From: JBBRYW01 sp038253945
GTDB taxonomy: Bacteria > Actinomycetota > Thermoleophilia > Gaiellales > Gaiellaceae
Assembly (NCBI GenBank): GCA_038253945.1
Contig: JBBSGR010000008.1
Coordinates: 1-64,000 of the forward strand
Direction of reading: 5' to 3'
DNA length: 64,000 bases
Below, in pieces: positions 59,563-64,000 of this stretch. The position numbers were made by a program, and so were the translations under genes. The notes below the pieces were generated by a model that saw only the letters and a program-made list of their open reading frames with translations, was not told where the DNA came from and searched no databases. Within the stretch, counting starts at the first letter, position 1; each line of letters begins with the position of its first letter.

Positions 59563-60162
59563 ATGAGCGCACTCGACCGGATCCGGGCGGAGCGGGTCGT
59601 GGCGGTCCTGCGTCACGTCGGGCACGTCGAGCGCGTCGTCGACGCCCTCTTCGCAGGCGGGATTCGGGTGGTTGAGGTCACGCTCGACTCCGCGGGCGCG
59701 TACCGGAGCATCGCGAGCTTGCGCGAGCGAGGCGACGTCACGGTCCTCGCCGGGACGGTTCTCGAGCCCGGCGAGGTGGATCGGGCCGTGGAGGCCGGAG
59801 CCGAGGCGTGCGTCTCGCCCGTGTTCCGCCCGGAGATCCTTGCGCAGTGCCTGCTGCGGGAGACACCAGCCATTGCGGGCGCGTTGACACCGACGGAGGT
59901 GGAAGCGGCCAGGCGGGCTGGGGCCTCGCTCGTCAAGCTCTTCCCGGCCGGACGGCTCGGTCCGCGGTACGTCCACGATCTGCTCATCCCGCTCGCAGGG
60001 GTCGAGCTGCTGGCGACCGGCGGTGTCGACGCCGGCAACGCGGCGGAATTCCTGCGCGCCGGCGCGGTGGCCGTGGGCGCCGGCGGCTCGCTCGTGGGCG
60101 CGGACGACGTCGAGACGGCGGCGCGCGAGCTCGTCAGCGCCGTCTCTCCTTCGAGCCAGTAG
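59563..60162 (+). CDS. eda: KDPG/KHG-type aldolase (199 aa)
   Basis: Eda-family motifs: RVVAVLRHVGHVERVVDALF, GGIRVVEVTLDSAGAYRSIA with catalytic Glu, VLAGTVLEPGEVDRAVEAGA, CVSPVFRPEIL, ASLVKLFPAGRLGPRYVHDL with the Schiff-base lysine and LLATGGVDAGNAAEFL. It cleaves 2-keto-3-deoxy-6-phosphogluconate or a related ketodeoxy acid. ATG at 59563, nearly leaderless, divergent from the SorC regulator and followed at 10 bases by the dehydrogenase. Confidence 0.88.
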   Translation: MSALDRIRAERVVAVLRHVGHVERVVDALFAGGIRVVEVTLDSAGAYRSIASLRERGDVTVLAGTVLEPGEVDRAVEAGAEACVSPVFRPEILAQCLLRETPAIAGALTPTEVEAARRAGASLVKLFPAGRLGPRYVHDLLIPLAGVELLATGGVDAGNAAEFLRAGAVAVGAGGSLVGADDVETAARELVSAVSPSSQ

Positions 60163-60172
60163 ATTCCGCGAC

Positions 60173-61303
60173 GTGCGAGCCGCCGTCGTCGGAACCGGCT
60201 TCATCGGCGTCGTCCACGTCGAGGCGCTGCGCCGTCTGGGGATCGAGGTCGTCGGTGTGGTGGGCTCGAGCCCGGACCGCGCGCGCGCGAAGCCGGGGCT
60301 GCCCGAGCCGTTCGAGAGCTTCGACGCGATGCTCGCCGACAGGCGAGTCGACGTCGTCCATCTGACGACGCCCAACTCCCTGCACTACCCGCAGGTGAAG
60401 GCAGCTCTCGCGGCCGGCAAGCACGTGGTCTGCGAGAAGCCGCTCGCGCTCACGTCGGCGGAGTCGGGCGAGCTGCTCGAGCTCGCCCAGGGAAGCGGCC
60501 TCGTGCACTGCACGAACTTCAACATCCGCTTCTATGCGCAGGCGCAGCAGGCGCGGGCGCTCGTGCGGGCAGGGGCGCTCGGCGAGGTCTGGAACCTACA
60601 CGGCGGCTATCTGCAGGACTGGCTCCACCGGCCGACCGACTGGAACTGGCGCCTCGAGCCGGACCGGGGGGGCGAGCTGCGCGCTGTCGGCGATATCGGC
60701 TCGCACTGGCTCGATCTCGGGCAGTTCGTCGGCGGGCTGCGGGTCGAGGAGGTGTTCGCCGACCTGCGGACTGCGATCCCGGTGCGGCGGAGGCCGCTCG
60801 GCGAGGTCGAGACGTTCTCGGGCGTCACCGACGTGGAGCGGGTCGATGCGCCAATGCAGACCGAGGACTTCGCGCACATCCTGCTGCGGCTCGAGGGCGG
60901 GGCGCGAGGGTCGCTCGTCGTCTCGCAGGTGAGCGCAGGGCGCAAGAACGCGCTCCGGCTGGAGGTGGACGGCTCGGATGGCGCGCTCGCGTGGGATTCG
61001 GAGCGGCCGGAGGAGCTGTGGCTCGGCCACCGCGACCGTGCCAACGAGACCGTGCTGCGAAACCCCGCCCTGCTCGAGCCGGAGGTTGCAGCGCGCACGG
61101 GCTTGCCGGCTGGGCATTCCGAGGGCTTCGGCGAGACCTTCAAGGAGCTGTACCGGGCGGTCTACGCGGCCGTGGAGGCGGGCGGGATGCCCGACGAGCC
61201 GGACTTTCCCAGCTTCCGAGACGGCCACTGGGAGAACGTTCTCGGAGACGCCGTAGCGCTCTCGAATCGCACCGAAGGATGGGTGGAGGTGCGTGAGAGG
61301 TGA
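60173..61303 (+). CDS. Gfo/Idh/MocA-family sugar dehydrogenase (376 aa)
   Basis: Rossmann start AAVVGTGFIGVVHVEALRRL, DVVHLTTPNSLHYPQVKAAL, GKHVVCEKPLALTSAESGEL with the catalytic Lys-Pro, and a C-terminal domain with HGGYLQDWLHRPTDWNWRLE and AVGDIGSHWLDLGQFVGGL (catalytic Asp/His). It oxidises a sugar or cyclitol with NAD(P). GTG at 60173; its stop overlaps the next gene's GTG. It belongs to the KDPG-aldolase operon. Confidence 0.91.
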   Translation: MRAAVVGTGFIGVVHVEALRRLGIEVVGVVGSSPDRARAKPGLPEPFESFDAMLADRRVDVVHLTTPNSLHYPQVKAALAAGKHVVCEKPLALTSAESGELLELAQGSGLVHCTNFNIRFYAQAQQARALVRAGALGEVWNLHGGYLQDWLHRPTDWNWRLEPDRGGELRAVGDIGSHWLDLGQFVGGLRVEEVFADLRTAIPVRRRPLGEVETFSGVTDVERVDAPMQTEDFAHILLRLEGGARGSLVVSQVSAGRKNALRLEVDGSDGALAWDSERPEELWLGHRDRANETVLRNPALLEPEVAARTGLPAGHSEGFGETFKELYRAVYAAVEAGGMPDEPDFPSFRDGHWENVLGDAVALSNRTEGWVEVRER

Positions 61304-62208
61304 AGCTCGGATTGCTGACGGCGGCGTTCGGCGGGCTCTCGCTCGAGGAGGTCGCGGAGTGGAGCGCGGGGGCGGGGTTCGAGATGCTGGAGGTGGCGTG
61401 CTGGCCGGCGGGAGGCGGGGAGAAGCGGCGCTACGCGGGGGTGTCGCACATCGACGTGGACTCGTTCGATGCCGATGCCGTCCGCGAGACGATCTCGCGC
61501 CACGGGCTCGAGATCTCCTCGCTTGCCTACTACCCGAACAACCTTCATCCCGACGACGCCCAGCGCGAGGCGTTCAACGGGCATCTGCGCAAGGTGATCG
61601 ACGCGGCGGAGCGGCTCGGCGTCTCCATCGTCGGCACGTTCGTCGGCAACGACAAGGACCGGCCACTGCCGGAGAATCTGAAGCGGTTCCGGAAGATCTG
61701 GCCCCCGCTCGTGGACTACGCGGGCGAGCGAGGCGTGCGGATCGCGATCGAGAACTGCCCCATGATCTTCACCTACGACGAGTGGCCCGGCGGCAACAAC
61801 CTCGCGTATGCGCCGGCGATCTGGGAGGAGATGTTCGAAGCGATTCCGGCCGAAAACTTCGGCCTCAACCTCGACCCGTCGCACCTCGTCTGGCTGATGA
61901 TCGACTACGAGCGGGCGGTCTCCGAGTTCGCCGAGCGGATTTTCCACGTCCATGCCAAGGATCTCGAGCTCCGGCGCGACGGCTTGTATCGCAACGGCAC
62001 GCTCTCGGCAGGGATCGGCTGGCAGGTGCCGCGCCTACCGGGCCTCGGCGAAGTGCGGTTCGACCGCTTCGTCGCGGCGCTCTACGCTGTTGGGTACGAC
62101 CACGTCGTCTCGGTCGAGCACGAGGATCGGCACTTCGAGGGAGAAGAGGAGCTGGTGAAGCGGGGCTTCGTGCTGGCGCGAAATACCCTGCGCCCGCTGC
62201 TCGTGTAG
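61300..62208 (+). CDS. Xylose-isomerase-like sugar isomerase/epimerase (302 aa)
   Basis: A TIM-barrel of the AP-endonuclease-2/IolE type: GLEISSLAYYPNNLHPDD, VSIVGTFVGND, VRIAIENCPMIFTYDEWPGG (metal Glu), FGLNLDPSHLVWLMIDYERA (Asp, His), FHVHAKDLELRR and HVVSVEHEDRHFEG. It likely isomerises or dehydrates the product of the dehydrogenase before it. Starts at GTG 61300, overlapping the previous stop. Confidence 0.9.
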   Translation: MKLGLLTAAFGGLSLEEVAEWSAGAGFEMLEVACWPAGGGEKRRYAGVSHIDVDSFDADAVRETISRHGLEISSLAYYPNNLHPDDAQREAFNGHLRKVIDAAERLGVSIVGTFVGNDKDRPLPENLKRFRKIWPPLVDYAGERGVRIAIENCPMIFTYDEWPGGNNLAYAPAIWEEMFEAIPAENFGLNLDPSHLVWLMIDYERAVSEFAERIFHVHAKDLELRRDGLYRNGTLSAGIGWQVPRLPGLGEVRFDRFVAALYAVGYDHVVSVEHEDRHFEGEEELVKRGFVLARNTLRPLLV

Positions 62209-62354
62209 ACCGAGGCGAGCGACCGCGCTCGCGAGTGGTTTTCGGGTCGACCGAGCGCCGCCGACACGCCGGAGAACGACCTGGGGCCTGGCGCGTCCGG
62301 GGACAGTCGCCGGACCGGTCCAGGCGGATCGGGTCCAGGGACCTGATCGGTCCA

Positions 62355-62565
62355 GGGACTGTCCCCAGGATCGGTCCCGAGCGGTCGCGTCGACTGTGCC
62401 AATGGCGTGACGAAAGAGTCGCGATGCAGGCGGCCGCCACGCACGGTGCCTATTCGCGGTCCCAGGGGACTGTCCCCAGGACCGGTCCCGAGCGGGCGCG
62501 TCGAACTGTGCCAATCGCGTGACGAAAGAGTCGCGATGCAGGCGGCCGCCCCGGACGCTGCCTAC
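62355..62565. repeat. Two ~100-bp direct repeats upstream of the REP transposase
   Basis: 62355-62453 and 62466-62565 are near-identical direct copies (period 111), differing at a few bases and one insertion. Each starts with a palindrome of the form GGGGACTGTCCCC (perfect at 62465-62477) and includes GTGACGAAAGAGTCGCGATG. The second copy runs to 10 bases before the RAYT ATG. Palindromic repeats flanking a REP-associated tyrosine transposase are its expected substrates. Confidence 0.72.
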
Positions 62566-62574
62566 CGTGTCCGC

Positions 62575-63009
62575 ATGGCACGCTACCCGCGATCGCAGCT
62601 TCCCGACGGGGTGTACCACGTCACCGCGCGAGGAGTCGCGCGCTGCCTGATCTTCGTCGACGACGAGGACCGGGTGGCCTTTCTCGGTCTCCTCTCGGCC
62701 GCAGTCAGCCGGCACGCCTGGTGCTGCCACGCCTTCTGTCTCATGGGCAACCACTACCACGTGATCCTCGAGTGCGCTCGACCGAACCTGTCCGCCGGCC
62801 TCCACCGCATGAACGGCATGTACGCGCAGAGGTTCAACAGTCGGCACGGCCGCTGGGGACACCTGTTCGGGGAGCGATTCGCCGCGCGGGCGATCGAGAG
62901 CGAGCTACATCTCGAGGCGGCATGCGCGTACGTGCTGGACAACCCGGTCCGTGCAGGCCTGTGCAAGCGCCCCGAAGACTGGCGATGGTCACGCGCTCGT
63001 GGCGCATAG
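62575..63009 (+). CDS. REP-associated tyrosine transposase, Y1 family (144 aa)
   Basis: The sequence shows QLPDGVYHVTARGVARCLIF, the HUH motif in FCLMGNHYHVILECARPNLS, GLHRMNGMYAQRFNSRHG and LEAACAYVLDNPVRAGLC with the candidate nucleophile Tyr. This is a RAYT/TnpA_REP single-strand transposase of nearly normal size, though the tail is short. ATG at 62575 gives the usual family start. It sits between the isomerase and SIS genes, splitting the catabolic cluster, with its repeats upstream. Confidence 0.86.
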   Translation: MARYPRSQLPDGVYHVTARGVARCLIFVDDEDRVAFLGLLSAAVSRHAWCCHAFCLMGNHYHVILECARPNLSAGLHRMNGMYAQRFNSRHGRWGHLFGERFAARAIESELHLEAACAYVLDNPVRAGLCKRPEDWRWSRARGA

Positions 63010-63026
63010 AGTCGCGCGCCGTTACC

Positions 63027-64000
63027 GTGCCGCGGGTGGCGGCCCGGGAGACCCTGCTCTGGAGCGAGGCGAGGCGGATCCCGTCGACGGTCGCCGACAC
63101 GCTGCAGCGTGCCGACGGGTTCGAGGGCGTCGGCCGCCTGCTGACCGCGCCGACGACGCGTCGCATCGTCGTGACCGGCAACGGCGCCTCGTTCTACGCC
63201 GGCCACGCACTCTGGCTGGCGTCGCTTGCAGCGCCCGCGCCGGTCGAGGTCGTCGCGATCCCGGGAGGGCTCCTCGCCACGGGCTCGTTCCGCTGGCGCA
63301 AGGGTGATGTGATGCTCGCGCTTTCGTCGTCAGGCGAGTTCCGAGACGTGCTCGAGGCGGTCGAGCGCGATGCTCCCGAGCCCTTCGCGCTCGTCACCGC
63401 CCACCTCGACTCGACCCTCGGGCGCGCCGCCGCCGTGTCGGCGCTCGTCCGCGTCGAGACGCAGTGCGCACTTACGCACACACAGGGCTACTGTGGCGCC
63501 GTGGCGGCGCTACTCGCCGTCTGGGCCGAGGTGAGCGCCGACGAGCGGCTCGCGCAGGCCGTCGCAGCGCTTCCCGATGCGCTCGACCGAGAGCTTGCGG
63601 AGGCCACGCGCTGGGCGCGCGAGTCGGAGATCGAGCTCCCTTCCGCCGCCGTCGCGTTCGGCTCGGGGCCTGGCTGGTCGGCGGCGCTCGAGGCCGCCCT
63701 CCTGCTGAAAGAGGTAGCGGGAATCCCGGCTGAGGGGGTGGAGACCCGCGAGGCCGCGACGTCCTCGATGTACGCACTCGCGCCGGGCCATCTCGTGGTC
63801 AGCCTGCCGGCGGCACGCGACCTGCTCGCCGAGGACGCCGAGCGCATCTGTGCGGCACGCGGCGCGCGGGTCCTGCGCACGCCTCGCACGCGCGACTACG
63901 ACGCTCGTCTGGTCGCCTTGAGCACGTTTCCCGCCGCGCTCGCGCTCGCGATCTCTCTTGCCCGCGCTCGCGGCTTCGATCCCGACAATCCTGGCTGGGC
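63027..64000 (+). CDS. SIS-domain sugar-phosphate protein, cut by the window edge
   Basis: An open frame of 324 codons runs off the window. It has two SIS domains: RRIVVTGNGASFYAGHALWL, DVMLALSSSGEFRDVLEAVE, then AVAFGSGPGWSAALEAALLL and KEVAGIPAEGVETREAATSS, the GlmS-C/AgaS pattern of sugar-phosphate isomerases or deaminases. GTG at 63027 (or 63036) follows the RAYT by 17 bases. It probably completes the adjacent sugar catabolic set. Confidence 0.86.
   Translation, partial: MPRVAARETLLWSEARRIPSTVADTLQRADGFEGVGRLLTAPTTRRIVVTGNGASFYAGHALWLASLAAPAPVEVVAIPGGLLATGSFRWRKGDVMLALSSSGEFRDVLEAVERDAPEPFALVTAHLDSTLGRAAAVSALVRVETQCALTHTQGYCGAVAALLAVWAEVSADERLAQAVAALPDALDRELAEATRWARESEIELPSAAVAFGSGPGWSAALEAALLLKEVAGIPAEGVETREAATSSMYALAPGHLVVSLPAARDLLAEDAERICAARGARVLRTPRTRDYDARLVALSTFPAALALAISLARARGFDPDNPGW

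Overview
This is GC-rich DNA with many GTG starts, dense one-strand operons with 1-4 base gene overlaps, a MarP-type CvpA/trypsin protease, a mycobacterial-style PknB kinase and a SCO6880/DUF6112-type conjugation cluster. These point to an actinobacterium. A deep-branching Thermoleophilia-like lineage is my inference from gene content only.

Left flank (1-6200): a graveyard of insertion-sequence fragments (IS1182-like, IS3, two IS110-like, a 561-bp IS256 miniature with 56-bp inverted ends, an IS21 istB fragment, and one complete IS5-family element whose transposase needs a -1 frameshift). Among them, at 1559-4060, is a regulatory island: a short XRE regulator, a 434-residue XRE-TPR regulator and, divergent from the latter, a 36-codon gene encoding a signal peptide followed by only eight residues (EGQGPNWP). 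It looks like an RRNPP-type peptide-signalling pair outside Firmicutes and is the most striking item in the window.

Mobile element (about 6350-23830): a minus-strand type IV secretion operon (ParA-like ATPase, DUF6112-like protein, VirB8-like protein, TrbL/VirB6-like protein, SCO6880 protein, VirB4-like ATPase, TraG/VirD4 coupling protein, unknown 168-residue protein). It is followed by an XRE regulator, a membrane protein, an M20 peptidase, a transglycosylase/NlpC-P60 hydrolase, an XRE-nucleotidyltransferase pair, an RHH protein, a toprim primase, an excisionase and a tyrosine integrase. Six copies of a palindrome, CAGTnGATCnACTG, sit only in this element's three control regions and define a candidate regulon. 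No relaxase is visible. A decayed tatD-like gene and tRNA-Asp(GTC) follow the integrase; the exact attachment sites were not found.

Chromosome (24.8-64 kb): MarP protease; a glycosidase with a second glycosidase-like domain inserted in its barrel; bifunctional homocysteine methyltransferase/MTHF reductase; ECF sigma factor with a DUF4349 partner; bicupin; M55 D-aminopeptidase; ISL3 remnant; a 1076-residue ATPase-TPR-BTAD regulator; three secreted proteins sharing one C-terminal domain (the third a pseudogene); nucleotidyltransferases; metallophosphoesterase; PknB-like kinase; ferritin-like/tatA/tatC operon; a trpD-trpCF-trpB-GNAT-trpA operon; a small membrane protein/methyltransferase/sulfatase operon; MBL lactonase-like and MetE-like enzymes; deoC; and a sugar-acid catabolic cluster (SorC regulator, SDR, KDPG-type aldolase, Gfo/Idh/MocA dehydrogenase, TIM-barrel isomerase, SIS protein) interrupted by a REP-associated transposase with its own repeats.
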